The notes below the pieces were generated by a model that worked only from the letters and a program-made list of their open reading frames with translations, searched no databases and was not told the DNA's origin. Shown piece by piece: positions 41,230 through 52,602 of a stretch of DNA of 64,000 nucleotides. Position numbers and translations under genes: made by a program. This stretch comes from Elgaria multicarinata webbii (Eukaryota; Chordata; Lepidosauria; Squamata; Anguidae), in contig NC_086192.1 in NCBI RefSeq assembly GCF_023053635.1, forward strand, positions 16,158,001 to 16,222,000, written 5' to 3'. Positions within the stretch are counted from its first letter, which is position 1. The number at the start of each line of letters is the position of its first letter.

Positions 41230-44200
41230 ACTTTGGGGTGTCTATCGCAAAGGCTCCGTCGGTACATCAGTGCAAGTACGTGTAAAAATTGCAGACAAAC
41301 ATCACCCTAAAAAAGACCTTCCTTCCTGTAACTGAACAAGGAGGTTTCCCTTTATTCGTTCATTTTAAATGTCTATATCCCAACTTTCCATGGAAGATGC
41401 GGAAAGCAGCTTTAAGGAAGAGTATTTCCTTTTCTCCCGTGTAAAACAGAGTGAGGAAAGCCTCATCGTAGGAGAGGAATCCCTCCTCGTGCGCGAGAGG
41501 GAACGGAGAATGCGTCTCCTGAGAGGCTGTTCTGCCGCAACGCAAGCGTACATCTTTTAAAAACAGCGGCAACAATACCAAAAAGAAAGTTTGTTTGTTT
41601 TTAAAGAAAAATCTTTGGATCTTGTGGAAAGAGGACTACAATCCTATACATCGGAGCAAGCCCCGTGGAAGGCAATAGGACCGTGAGTTCAATAGATTTG
41701 CTTTGTACACCTTGATGGCTGTTTAGTAAATAAGGTAGAATAATATAATTGTCGTCATCATGTATTTCTGAGTAGACATGCATAGAATTTCATTGAATCA
41801 TTTGAAACTCACACAATCTGCTGGCAAACGTAATCGTTTCGCATTCTGCTGTAGCGTGTGTTTTATATTATATTAAATTATATTATATATTACAAACATC
41901 TGTTTTTATCATCAATTGTCCTGTTACTGTTCATGGAAGATACTCTTTTTGGGCTCATTTGTCTTTGTTTCTCCCTCAGCACACTTTCAAGAGCCACGTT
42001 GGCGAGTGTTCGACGGGGGCGGATATGAACCTGGGGAAACCTTTTCAGGTTGCTCCCCAAAAAAACACGGAGAGGAGAAGAGAGGCGGGGAGGCAGCCAA
42101 ACCATTCCGCAACCTGAAACGGAGCCCCAAGTCCCCCACCCCTGGCAAGGGCTAATACTGTGAAAACATATTTCTGCACCATTCAGGCACCGAGGACTGG
42201 TCGCCTTCCGCAGCCAAGTGGGCCTTCAATAAAGTGGTACCACTAGGCCTGGATTTTTGGACGGATGTCCATGGCTCCACAGCCCAGGAGGCCCTCAGAT
42301 GACCCCTGCCCCCAGAGAGCAGTAGTTGATGAGGGCACATCAGATGGAAACTCCGTTTATTCCCCTTGTCATGACGGTGCTAGGATTTAAATGAGTTTCA
42401 AATTGCACATGCTCAGAGAATTCCTTTTTTGAATCAAACACTTTTGTTGTTCTAACATATCAGATGCAGAAGCCGTTGGGAAGCACGAATGGAGGGTGCA
42501 GGAAGAGAAACGTCCCCCCCCCAATAAGACCATTAAGTCCACATCTTAAATTACCTAGTTGCACCAGTGCCCAGATGTCTTTGACTACAATCACCATCAT
42601 CCTCAGATCCCTGGCTGGGGGACAATGGCAGTTGCAGCACAACACATCTGGAGGGGACCAGGCTGGAGAACGCTGAATTGCTGTCTTCTTCTATCCCACC
42701 CTGGCTAAGGCCTCTGCGTTTGAGAAAGGGCCGGATCCTGCCGGACTTGGAGGCAGTCAACAAACCAATCCATTCGCCAAACGGCAGAACTCCTGGCTGG
42801 CCGATGGCCAAGGCAACGCTGCCACCTAGAGCATCAGCGCGTCACACGGTTCGCTGCCGTGATTGTCCCAACAACTCAGAGCTGAAGAAAAGCCCCCCGA
42901 AAGAACCGCCATCGCCCCCGCTGCTCACTGTGGGCCTCTCATCCCGGCGGGACCAGCATCCATGTGACCACTGGTCAAATCCGGCTTCTGTCAAGTCCGT
43001 GGGTGGAGGTAGAGGCAGGCAGTATCCTGCCCTTCCGAACCGAGGTGCAGAGCAAAACGCGCCCTCCCCTTCGGAATCCGCACGTCACAGAATCATAGAA
43101 TAGCAGAGTTGAAAGGGGCCTACAAGGCCATCGAGTCCAACCCCCTGCTCAATGCAGGAATCCATCCACGTCCCTGAACCTTGCAGAGGAGTTCTTCCAG
43201 CAAACGTTGTTAGTATTATTCCTATCGTCACGAATTAATAGGGTTATATAAGACTTCATATGCCATATTTAAAGATATCTCTAAGAGGTACGAAAGCGGG
43301 TCTCCTAAGGAGAAGCGGGCACGGAAATGGGTCTGTGAGCGGAAATAACGTTGAAGTGCAACGACGTGAGGAAAAGGCCCCCCGAAAGGGTGGGTGTGAG
43401 GCCACATCGTGTACAAAAAAAGGCAGGACTTGGGAGCACCGCCCAAAAGAACGCGTACAAATTTAAGGGCGGGGAAATCCTCAGCGTTTGGGAGGAACCC
43501 AACTTCAGGTTGGACAAATGAGGAACGGAGAGAAACGGGCATTGTCAGATTTGCTCATTGCTATTAGGGAACGAATTCGGCAGGACACCGTTTTGCAGTG
43601 GGATTGTTTAGAGCACCCAGTGCTCCAGGAGGGGGGTTGGACGGTCAAGCGTCCTCCGGCCAGAAGACCGGCTAGGCCCCTGCATGCTGCTTCCTCAGCT
43701 CAGGGCTCTCCCAGAGGCATCAGCCTTTTTTTGCTCCTGCCCTGATCTGAGCACGCTCAGTTGCAACCGAGGGGTCTCCTAAACAAGCCCCCATTTTAAC
43801 GCCACAGCTTTCCTGCCTGCTTTTGGTATCCCACTTATGTTGTCCTTATTATGTATTGATTTATGTGACATATTTTTATTTGGTGTTTCAAGACAATCTA
43901 GGACTCCTAAGGAATTCGCAACCACACTACAGCGATCTACCACAATAAAACAAGAAATAAAAACAAGACGGGGAGACATTTAAAGCTGGCAGGTTGCGTG
44001 TCCAAAGCATCCATGAACAAATCAGTCACAACCTCACACAGAATAGTTGGGGAGGGGGGGAAGGTTCCTAGCCCACCTGTCTCCACCTGTTAGTAAGTTA
44101 TGGCCTTGAGGCAAGAGGGGAGAACTAACTTTACTAAAAGTTTTGTGCCTGGTCGCCTAGTGCTAATTCTTGCTCACCAGAGGTGAGCGGCTCCATCGCA

Positions 44201-44470
44201 GCCTCCTCGAGCACCCGACGCCCCCATGCTGGCTCCCACCAAAGAGCGCCCCCGAGCACACAAGACGTAAAGCCACTGCAAATAGACAGGATTCCTGCCT
44301 AAGCTGGAATGGGAAGGTGGGAAGCGCTGTGGTATATAAGAGAGTGTCCAGAGATGGGAAGAGACCTTACCTCCGTCAGGGGGTGGGAGGGAACCAGTCC
44401 GGCTGGGCTCGTAAGTCACCCAAACACTAAAAGGCTGAAGAGTAGGCCGCGCGGACGGAGGATCTCTTTC
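41230..44470 (-). other. long-isoform intron, no exon recognised
   Basis: Contains a MITE remnant at about 42555-42675 ('cccagatgtctttgactaca' / 'cacaacacatctggagggg') and a CR1 end at 43089-43168. The remainder is unassigned single-copy-looking DNA. Confidence 0.45.
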
Positions 44471-44474
44471 TTAC

Positions 44475-44482
44475 CTCTTCGT
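44475..44482 (-). CDS. SEPTIN4: possible 8-nt SEPTIN4 micro-exon
   Basis: ACGAAGAG lies between an acceptor cctctag, with a long pyrimidine-rich tract upstream, and a consensus donor gtaaga. The 45-nt exon leaves in phase 1 and the IKHLL exon needs phase 0. Eight bases restore the frame exactly and insert Asp-Glu-Glu. A longer exon ending at this donor is ruled out in the required frame by an in-frame TGA with no AG between. This is an inference from splice logic only. Confidence 0.35.
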
Positions 44483-44973
44483 CTAGAGGTGGCAGGTTCC
44501 AAAGGCCGTTCCCGAGTCAGAGAGAAGCGCAAGCAGGAGACGGAAAGAAAAAGGGATTCGGTTAGAGCCACGCAGGAGAGGGAAGAGAGCGACTGTGAAC
44601 GGGCAGCCCTGGGCAGCCCCACCTAGCCCCGAGAGGCTTCCATCCCAGTGCAGGGAATTCCTACAGCTATCGGGTGGGGAGGTGTCTTCCTTCGTGCATG
44701 CACATTGGAGGACCTTGGATGGAACAGGAAAGGCTATGCACAAAAGGTTCAGGTGCTCACCGCAGCGCAAGGGTGCGCTCTCTGTGCTGAATTATTGGGA
44801 GTGGGGGGAATGAAATCGCTCTGCTAGGTTGGGTTGCCTAATCTCTGGGTTTCAAGGCTGCTCACCTAGGGTGAGTGGAAATTGCCTGCAGGCAACCAGG
44901 CAGAAAAACTTTAGTAATGTTCGTTCTTCCCCCACCCACCCTACCTTAGGCTGTAAATTGCAAATATGTGCAG

Positions 44974-45202
44974 ATCATAGAATTATAGAATAGCAGAGTT
45001 GGAAGGGGCCTACAAGGCCATTGAGTCCAACCCCCTGCTCAATGCAGGAATACACCCTACAGCATCCCTGACAGATGGTGGTCCAGCTGCCTCTTGAAGG
45101 CCTCTAGTGTGGGAGAGCCCACCACCTCCCTAGGTAACTGATTCCATTGTCGCACTGCTCTAACAGTCAGGAAGCTTTTCCTGATGTCCAGCCAGAATCT
45201 TG
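44974..45202 (-). repeat. CR1 LINE 3' end
   Basis: 'atcatagaattatagaatag' through 'ctgatgtccagccagaatct'; minus-strand copy in the long-isoform intron. Confidence 0.88.
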
Positions 45203-45576
45203 ATCCAAAGCAAAATGTCAACCTTCATGTGGCGTTCCAAGGACGTCACCTACAATCAACTGAGTTATCCTGTGCAGGTCTACTCAGAAGTAAGCCCTGC
45301 TGGCTTTAAGGGGACTTACTCTCAGGTAAGTGTGAACTGAATGGCAACTCAAGTGCCCCCAAATTTGGGGAACTGTTGGCTACATCCTCTGTTGCTAGTT
45401 AATATTTGAAGGTAACCTCTTTAAAATACCCACGTGAACCACTGTTTCATGTTCCTTCCCTTCTAAATAGGTTGACTGTGCAGACTTGGCTGGGTTTATT
45501 CAGGAATAAGAGCCACTGAGCTTAGTGGGTTTACTCCTGAGTAAGTCTGCCCCTATGCAGCACGACTTAAATTGGC

Positions 45577-45685
45577 TTTTCCCAAGGTGGCGTCCTTCGG
45601 ATGTGTCGGACTACAGCTCCCATAATCCTCCAGCCAGGCTGGGGGATTATGGGAGCTGTAGTCTGACACATCCAAAAGAGCCAGT
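45577..45685. repeat. fold-back MITE
   Basis: Palindrome 'ggatgtgtcggactacagct' / 'agctgtagtctgacacatcc' around 'cataatcctccagcc'. Long arms with few mismatches; same broad family as 28127. Confidence 0.75.
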
Positions 45686-46131
45686 TGGACGAAATGGACT
45701 TAGATGAAAATAATCAAACAGCAAAAAGTGGAAATGACTAGCAACTCAGTTTCATCCTTCATATGTCTACCCCTGGTAGCAAAGAAACAACAACTTTTGG
45801 TTAACGGATTACATCCAACTACCCCCCTCCTGGCCCTGGGTTTGGTTCTACTTTGAAATATATATTTCCCCCCACCCACCCCCGCCCCAGAACATGTCTT
45901 AGGAAAGGCAGGGAGCCAAGGAGAAATGAAATGCAAGGTTTTGGGTGGGGGAGGCCAGAGCAGGCAGCCTACATCTCCGTGCCCAGATGGATGGAAGGAA
46001 GGAAGAAGGAAGAAGGAAGGAAAGAAGGAAGGAAGGAAGGAAGGAAGGGGGTCCTGCCTGCCTGCCTCCTTCCCCTTCTGTCTCTTCCCGCGGACCCTTC
46101 CCTAACTCAGCATGGCGCTCCGGACACCCAC

Positions 46132-46176
46132 CTTTCAGCCACCACAGGATGTCGGCGTACATCTCGTCGGAGACAT
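46132..46176 (-). CDS. SEPTIN4: SEPTIN4 long-isoform 45-nt exon
   Basis: Acceptor cttccag, donor gtgggt, phase 1 on both sides. With the G from the large exon it encodes DVSDEMYADILWWLK. The phase fits the donor of the large exon exactly, and the sequence stays open with a strongly hydrophobic, protein-like ILWWL segment. It was inferred from splice signals and phase; I recall no published motif for it. Confidence 0.6.
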
Positions 46177-47104
46177 CTGGAAGGGAGACGAGGAGAGGGA
46201 GAGAGAGAGAGAGGGACTTGAGGGAGAACTGCAGTGCAGCAGCTGAGCCAGCCTGTGGCATTGGCCGGCCTTCGGAGGAGCCCCAGAGAAGGGAAGGGAT
46301 GGGCCGGCGGAGCTGGCACAGTGCCCGGGGGCAGCACTCCGGGTAAACTAAGCCGGCTGTGTGGAGAAAGGGAGTGCAGCCAGGGAGCAATTTGGGAGCG
46401 CGGCCACTCCAGCTAGGTGCTCTCGCCCTTGGGAAGCCAGACACCCGCTCTGTCTGGGCACGGGTCCAACCTGGAGGGAGGTCGTCCCCAAGCGGCCTTC
46501 CCCAACCCAGCACCCTCCAGGTGCCTTCCACTGTTGATTGATTTAAAATATTTCTTGGCTGCCTTTCGGGGCAGGATCCTTCCCAACAAAACCACAGATA
46601 CTTTTTTTTAAAAAAATGCAGTTTTTTTTTTTTTAAAAAAACCCGATCAAGACACTGTAAAAACAAGAGAAACAAGGAGTAAAACAGCAAACATATCAGG
46701 GGCAGTCCAAAGTAAACTAGCGTGTTCTCTTAAAAGCCTGCAATAATGGGGCTTGGCAGAGCCCAGATGGCAACTCATGTCAGAGGTGTGGGGCCACTGC
46801 AGAGAAGACCCCGTCTCGGGTTTTGTCAGCCACGTAACTGTGAAAAGGACCTCTCTTGCTGACGTTAAAATGCAGGCAGGCTGATATGGGTGAAGGTGGT
46901 CCTTCAGGGAAAGGGAAACTATTTAAGGCTGCAAGGGTCCAAACCAGGACTACAACCCCATCACCCACAACCAGCTGAACTTGCTGATGCTGAGCTTAAC
47001 CAAAAGAGGAGACGTAGCATCAAGCCACGACCATTTGGAGGGATGAATAGGGACCCCAGAAAGGGCTTCCACCCTACTTCTCAACGGGAACCGTATTTAC
47101 ACCT

Positions 47105-47225
47105 GCCTCCCCAACAACCTGGCAGCCTCCAGGTGGTGTTGAACTACAGCTCCCATCATCCTCAGCCCAACAGGACTGGAGATGAAAGGAATTGTCAACC
47201 AACACGGCTGGGTCAGGGATGGCGG
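47105..47225. repeat. fold-back MITE remnant
   Basis: 'gtgttgaactacagctccca' with inverse 'ggaattgtcaaccaacacgg'. Intronic. Confidence 0.55.
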
Positions 47226-47282
47226 CATTAAAGGAGGCTGTGGAAAGGCAACGCGTGAGCTCTTGTTTGGTTCCGTGTTATA

Positions 47283-47430
47283 TGAAGGGAGCCGTGGGCC
47301 ACGGGTCAGCGGCTGAACAGCTGCTTTGCACATAGGAGGTGCCAACTTCAATCCCCGGCATCTCCTGGCAGGTGATTGTACAGAGCCTGGAAGGCAGAGC
47401 AGCAACGCTCAGATTTGTTCCCGGGCCTTT
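47283..47430 (+). repeat. tRNA-derived SINE
   Basis: A-box side 'ccacgggtcagcggctgaac', B box 'caacttcaatccccggcatc', then core. Plus-oriented relative of the copies at 17700 and 35400. Confidence 0.65.
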
Positions 47431-47863
47431 TCCCCCTTCCATGCTGGATCTCATCCTCAACCGAACAATTGGCCCTCTATAAAATGGCTGATGCCTTTCC
47501 TGGATTTTAGTAGCCATTTCACATTTTATGGGAAAGAGGACCCCCTCCCTGTTGTTGTTGTTTTTAATATTAGTTTACTTTTAAGGCGAGAACCCTGCCA
47601 AGGCAGCAGATTAAAAACGGTACAAAACCAACACAATAAAAATGCAACAAGTAAATATTTGATAAACATTCTGTCCAGACAGAAACCCCCAACAGAACCT
47701 GCGGCCCACAGTTTAGGGGAAGATCCACCCAACCGGGTGGTGCTTCGGCGCTTTCCCAAAGACCTACCAAGAAGGAGTCTGATGGGGCCCCACGCCACCC
47801 CTCGGAAGCTGATACTAGAGGTGCGGGGCCACCACTGACAAGGCCCTCATATGCACCCTTGGG

Positions 47864-47982
47864 CAGTTGCGGCTGGCGGCTTCCGCACCTTTAGAGAGCT
47901 CCTTTAGGGTTCTGTCTGGTTCCGACTGAAACCCGGAGCGGATTCATCGCCCCACGGACCTCGGAGCCGCCAGCCTCCACTG
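47864..47982. repeat. CAGTGGAGGC-type MITE
   Basis: 'cagttgcggctggcggcttc' and the opposite end 'gagccgccagcctccactg', with 'gagagctcctttagggttct' inside, which is the sequence amplified in the 57-bp array. It lies 63 bp from the donor of the large exon, and the large open frame reads into it only if the intron is retained. Confidence 0.8.
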
Positions 47983-48045
47983 CCGCCTCTTCCCTCAGAA
48001 GAGAGCCAGGCTCCTGCCCAGAGATGCGTCCTTCTTGCAACCTAC

Positions 48046-50734
48046 CCACAAAGAAAGCGCTAAACTTGGAAACAGACTTCCCTCTCCGTGGGCGGATGAG
48101 GTCTTCTGCCTCGCTGCTGGCTCCGTCACGTTCCGGGCTCTGATCCCTTTGCTCTGGAACCCAAGAGGAGGAGGGCAGCTCCTTGCTCGAGATGGAAATA
48201 TTGTCGTGAGGAACACCCAAGGCTTCCTTGGGCTCTGCTAGCAAAGCTGGCACGTCGTCCTCTGAATCTGGAGCCGGTAAGGAGTCCAAAAGGGGTGAGG
48301 CGGCCCGCTTTTCTGCCCAGTCCGGAAGGGGTGAGATGGCCCGCTTTTCCGCCCAGTCTGGAAGGGGTGAGGCGGCCCGCTTTTCCGCCCAGTCCGGAAG
48401 GGGTGAGATGGTGTCCGCCTGGAGTAGAGGCCACCAAGATGACTGAGGCCCAAACTTCCCTAAACCCCTTGGCGGTAAAAAGCCAGAGGCCGCAGTGACC
48501 TGGGGGTACGTCCCGACTTTGAGGCTTGCTTTGGTGCCAGGCTGAAGGGAACCGCGGGGAACGGGTCGTGTGTCGCGGCAAGGTTCCGTCTGGGTCCAAA
48601 CGTTCATTGTGGACACCTGATCGGTGCTGACACTCCCCTGCCGTGACATGGGTGAGACCCCAGGTGAGCCCCGCTGGGAAACCTCGGGCCTGGGAGGGAG
48701 GGACCGCCTCCGGGCCTCCTCCAGTTCTTGATGGAGGAGGCACCTGTACTCGGATTCACTCTCTGGATGGAAAGCTGGTCTGTAGAGGGCCGGAACGTTT
48801 GGCTGCATGGAGCCTTGGGGACTGAGGAGAGATTCGGACCAGGGGGAGGGATCTTCCAGTAAGGAGACCCTGTGGCTACAGGAGGTCCTCCTTGCCTCAG
48901 GCTCCCCGGGGATGGATCTCCTGTGGGACGCTTCAGGCCCTGTTTGGAGGGAGCTTCTCCTCTGCTCAGCCTCCTTTCGAGCCTTCATGGCTTCCATCTC
49001 TTGGTGAAGTAGACACCGGTACTCCGATTCGCTTTCCGGGTGGGAAGCCGGCCTGAAGCTCGCCTGGGTCATCTCAGGCCTTGTTTGGTGGGAGCCCCTC
49101 CTCCCATCCAGCTCTTGGGGAGGGGGGCTCCTGCGGGTCGGGTCGGGCCGGGCTTGGAGGGAGCTCCTTCTCCGTCCGGTCTCCGTGGAGAGCGAGAGTT
49201 TACGGGCCGCCTCCATCGCTTGGTGGAGAGGGCACCTGTAATCCGCTTCGCTCTCCAACGGGAAAGGGGGCTTATAGCTCGCATTCGTCTCCAACTGAGG
49301 AGACAGCCTGATGGCGTCGGGTGGGGGGGACGTCTTGGCCCTGGTCTCCACGGCGGTCGATGTCCACACCTCTACCTGAGGTGAGCCACTCTTTGGGAGG
49401 AAGGAGACCCGGTAGGCAGGCTCCGTCTGCGTCCATTCATTCTTCGGGTTGGGAACGTGCTTGAGGAGGTGTTTCTTTGGTGGCTGACCGGGGTCCCGCT
49501 GCCCCGATTCAGATGGGGGCGGAGGCGACGTCTTGGGCACTTGCAGGGAATCCCTCCTCACGGCAGGCATTTGGGTCGCTTCGTCCCGGGGGTTGACAAC
49601 AGGCCGAGCATAATATCTGGCCGCCGGCTGAGGGGAGTCACTCGGTGCCAGGGAGATGGGGACGTTCTTCCTCTCCATTTGGGATTTCCCTGGATTCGGT
49701 TCCGTTTCTGCCGCAGGCCGGGGTCTCTGGTACATCTCTTCCCGTTGTGAATTCAAGCACTGTTGCATTGCCATGAGCATGTGGCTGCTGGTCATGCTGA
49801 ATTGCCCTGGGTGGATGGAGTATCTTCCGCACCGGTAGTCCACCACTGCCTGAGGCGAGACGCTCCGGTCCGCCGGCCTCCCTCGTTGGGGAGAACTCCC
49901 GTAGAGAAGGTCGCTTTCCCCCTGCGGCGGAACATTCTGGCAGACCTGGCACCCCGGCCTCAAGGGAGGGCTCTGCGAGAGATCACTTCCTCGTCGGGGC
50001 GAGGCCCTCTGGCCAGCGTCGCTTCCTCTCGGGGGACAGGCATTCCGCAACAGGTCGTCAGGCTGCCGGAGGGTAGGATGGAGGTTGGCCCCTCTCGGAG
50101 GAGACGTTCTCCGGGGAGCCTCACTCCCTCTCTGGGGAGAAGCTGGCCCCTGGGAGAGCTCGCTCCCTCTCCGCGAAGAAGGGTCCGGAGAAAGAGAGCT
50201 TCTGCGAGGAGCCTCGCTCACGCTCCCTCGCTGGGGCGAAGCACCCTGGGAGAGCTCGCTCCCTCTCCGCGAAGAAGGGTCTGGAGAAAGAGAGCTTCTG
50301 CGAGGAGCCTCACTCACGCTCCCTCGCTGGGGCGAAGCGCCCTGGGAGAGCTCGCTCCCTCTCCGCGAAGAAGGGTCTGGAGAAAGCGAGCTTCTGTGGG
50401 GAGCCTCGCTCACGCTCCCTCGCTGGGGCGAAGCGCCCTGGGAGAGCTCACTTCCTCTTCGGGCCGAAGCGCTTCGGGCGATGTCATTTCCTCTCTGGGG
50501 TGAGGCGGTTCGGGAGAACTCGGCGGGTCTCTGGGAGGAGGGAGGAGCCCCCGGGGGGCAGCTTGCTCGATGGGGCTGGCTGCCGGGGGGCCATGCTTGC
50601 TGAGGTGAATGGCCTGGCTGGAGCAACGGACTCGGATAGGGACCGTAAGCTACTTTGATTGGAATCGTACGGGACATCTCGCTTGCAGGCTGCCCTGGCC
50701 TGACTGACAGGGGCTCTTTCTCGTTAGAATTCAT
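48046..50734 (-). CDS. SEPTIN4: SEPTIN4 long-isoform N-terminal giant exon (C17orf47-like)
   Basis: Open for 896 codons from the ATG at 50734 (MNSNEKEPLSV) to a donor GTG-G|gtaggt after SKFSAFFV, phase 1. From memory, human C17orf47 sits directly upstream of SEPT4 and is now counted in SEPTIN4; position, strand and phase agree. The protein is low-complexity and probably disordered. Residues about 75-235 hold Ser/Arg/Pro repeats with many R-R-x-S motifs (three near-exact 32-residue repeats). The middle holds three diverged ESEYRCLLHQ modules and two WTQTEP motifs. Near the end are SPLPDWAEKRA repeats, then a basic RPRRGKSVSKFSAFF tail. The frame stays open to a TTG at 50770, preceded by a possible acceptor (ccttgcag), so an upstream exon is possible. 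Cellular role unknown; human expression is, as I recall, testis-biased. Confidence 0.7.
48290..48412 (-). repeat. 36-bp coding tandem repeat
   Basis: Three full copies and a partial one of a 36-bp unit, each encoding SPLPDWAEKRA(A/I), inside the large exon. In frame, so copy number changes would keep the protein intact. Confidence 0.9.
50150..50460 (-). repeat. 96-bp coding tandem repeat
   Basis: Three near-identical 96-bp units, each encoding ASPQRGSVSEAPRRSSLSPD then PSSRRGSELSQG, followed by decayed relatives on both sides. A recent, in-frame expansion within the large exon. Confidence 0.92.
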
Positions 50735-51890
50735 AATCTGACCCGTTCCTGCCGGGTTCTCCTCCTGCAAGGTCGCGCTAGCCCCGCTGGTCCTGAGAGC
50801 GGGTCACCTTTGCCCTTCATAAATCTCCCGGTGGTTCTAATAGTATTTCAGTGGGCCCTTGCATTTCCTAAGCTCTTCACTGGCCTGGCAAGATCATAAA
50901 GCTGTGATGTCATTCAGTTAGACTGTGATGTCATCACCCCCTACCACACACACACACACACGCTGCACACCTGCCCAAAGGCAATTCAGCTGGCACCTCT
51001 CACCTGAGTAGTGCTTTTGATTTTGCAAAGGGCCGTGTTCCTTCCTTTCTTTCTCCAACGCCGCACATGCTTTCCTTTTTAAAAGCAAAAAGGCACAAAG
51101 CATCTTGTAAGGTTAAAAATAAAAAGGCATCGTGAAATTGAGGAGGGGGGACGCAAGGAACGATAACGATGTTAAACAGTATCAGTCAAAACACTAAAAC
51201 AACAAATCAAACCTAACAGGTACAACATAACCTCCTCGTAATGTTTACAGGGCTCGTTTACGCAGAGGTTCAGCCATGATGGCAGCCAGGCCTATGCTGT
51301 TTTTGCAAGCTTCTTGTGTAGTATGTTTTATCATTCCAGAAGATGACACAGGGCAGATAAGCAGCCAAAAGAGACTCAGGTGGTAACGTGCCGGCTGCTA
51401 TAATTCATCATTAAAATCAATGATAGGCTACCTTTCATCGTAGAAGTCAACAAGGCACTTTACAAGAGAAAACTGATACACTAAAAAAAGACTGTAAAAG
51501 ATAAAACAAAATTCAATAAAGTGGCAGCAAAAATGAGCTGGTTTTTCAACAAGTTGCAATTTGCTGTCGAAATTCACCCAGCTAGCAGCAAAAATAGGGC
51601 ACTTCGTCTTACTCTAAAGGAAAATTTGGCGCTTTTTCATTGCCACATCTGTGAACTTCGGTGCCAAATTTGACAGTGTGGCAGCCGTAGGAGGAAGGTA
51701 CGGCCCCCCGACCCACAAAATTTCCCCACCCCTGGTTTAACTGCCCACCCTGAGCACATGCAAAATGGTGGCATCCTCAAGAGATATGGATGAACACGTC
51801 GCTTACATTTTCTCTCGCATTTGAATTTTTTAAAATTTAGTTCTGTCCAAATTTCTACAATGAATTTTGCAAATTTTGGTAAATTCCTTT
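50735..51890. other. intergenic, upstream of SEPTIN4 long exon
   Basis: Presumed promoter or upstream-intron region of the long isoform; no TATA box or CpG island stands out. A (CA)n run lies at about 50946-50961 and an old retroposon tail at about 51410-51490. Confidence 0.4.
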
Positions 51891-51897
51891 TTTGCTG

Positions 51898-52200
51898 TTT
51901 AACGTTTTTTTTATTTTCAAAACAAAACCAACTTAAACAAACACAATACCAAAAAGAAAAAAGAAAAGAAAGAAAAAACAAAACAAAAAAAATATACAAA
52001 GTTAAAGAAAACACATAACATTTAAATTGACTTCCGATTTTCTCCACCGGCCAAATATATAACCCTATTTTTTCTTAATCGACCATTACAAAAATCCCAA
52101 TTCCCTTCTTTCTTTCTTTTATCTTAATTTTTTCTTCTCAATCATTGTATCCACAGATAAATAACTCATTTTTTTTCTTGTCCTTGCAAAAAAAGTCTAT
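51898..52200 (-). repeat. probable L1-like LINE 3'UTR fragment
   Basis: Read on minus it is T- and GT-rich ('ttggtattgtgtttgtttaa') and ends 'gaaaataaaaaaaacg', a polyadenylated tail. This fits the 3' end of an L1-type element. Family assignment is tentative. Confidence 0.4.
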
Positions 52201-52371
52201 AAATTCTTGTAGAATTCACACCAACCGGGCACGCTCCAGATGTATTGGGACAATAACGCTAATTATTCCCTGGGCTGCTGGCCAAAATACCAGGAATATC
52301 TAGGGGGGAAACAAAGGTTCTCTTGAATCAGGATGTATTATAACATTTGTCAGTCAGCCTGAGGAGCAGAA

Positions 52372-52602
52372 GAATCATAGAATAGTAGAGTTGGAAGGGG
52401 CATCTAAGGCCATCAAGTCCAACCCCCTGCCCCATGCAGGAATCTACCTTAAAGCATCCCTGACAAATGGTTGTCCAGCTGCCTCTTGAAGGCCTCTAGT
52501 GAGGGAGAGCCCACCACCTCCCTAGGTCATTGGTTCCATTGTCATACTGCTCTAACAGTCAGGAAGTTTTTCCTGATGTCCAGCTGGAATCTGGCTTCCT
52601 GT
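52372..52602 (-). repeat. CR1 LINE 3' end
   Basis: 'agaatcatagaatagtagag' through 'tcctgatgtccagctggaat'; minus-strand copy between the two genes. Confidence 0.88.

Noticed and set aside
40840-41285. Glu/Arg/Lys/Ser-rich proteins on both strands
   Set aside because: All are translations of the purine triplet tract.
50735-50770. TTG at 50770 as the start of the large exon
   Set aside because: Vertebrate initiation at TTG is unlikely. The first ATG in frame is 50734, although a splice acceptor just upstream leaves room for an earlier exon.
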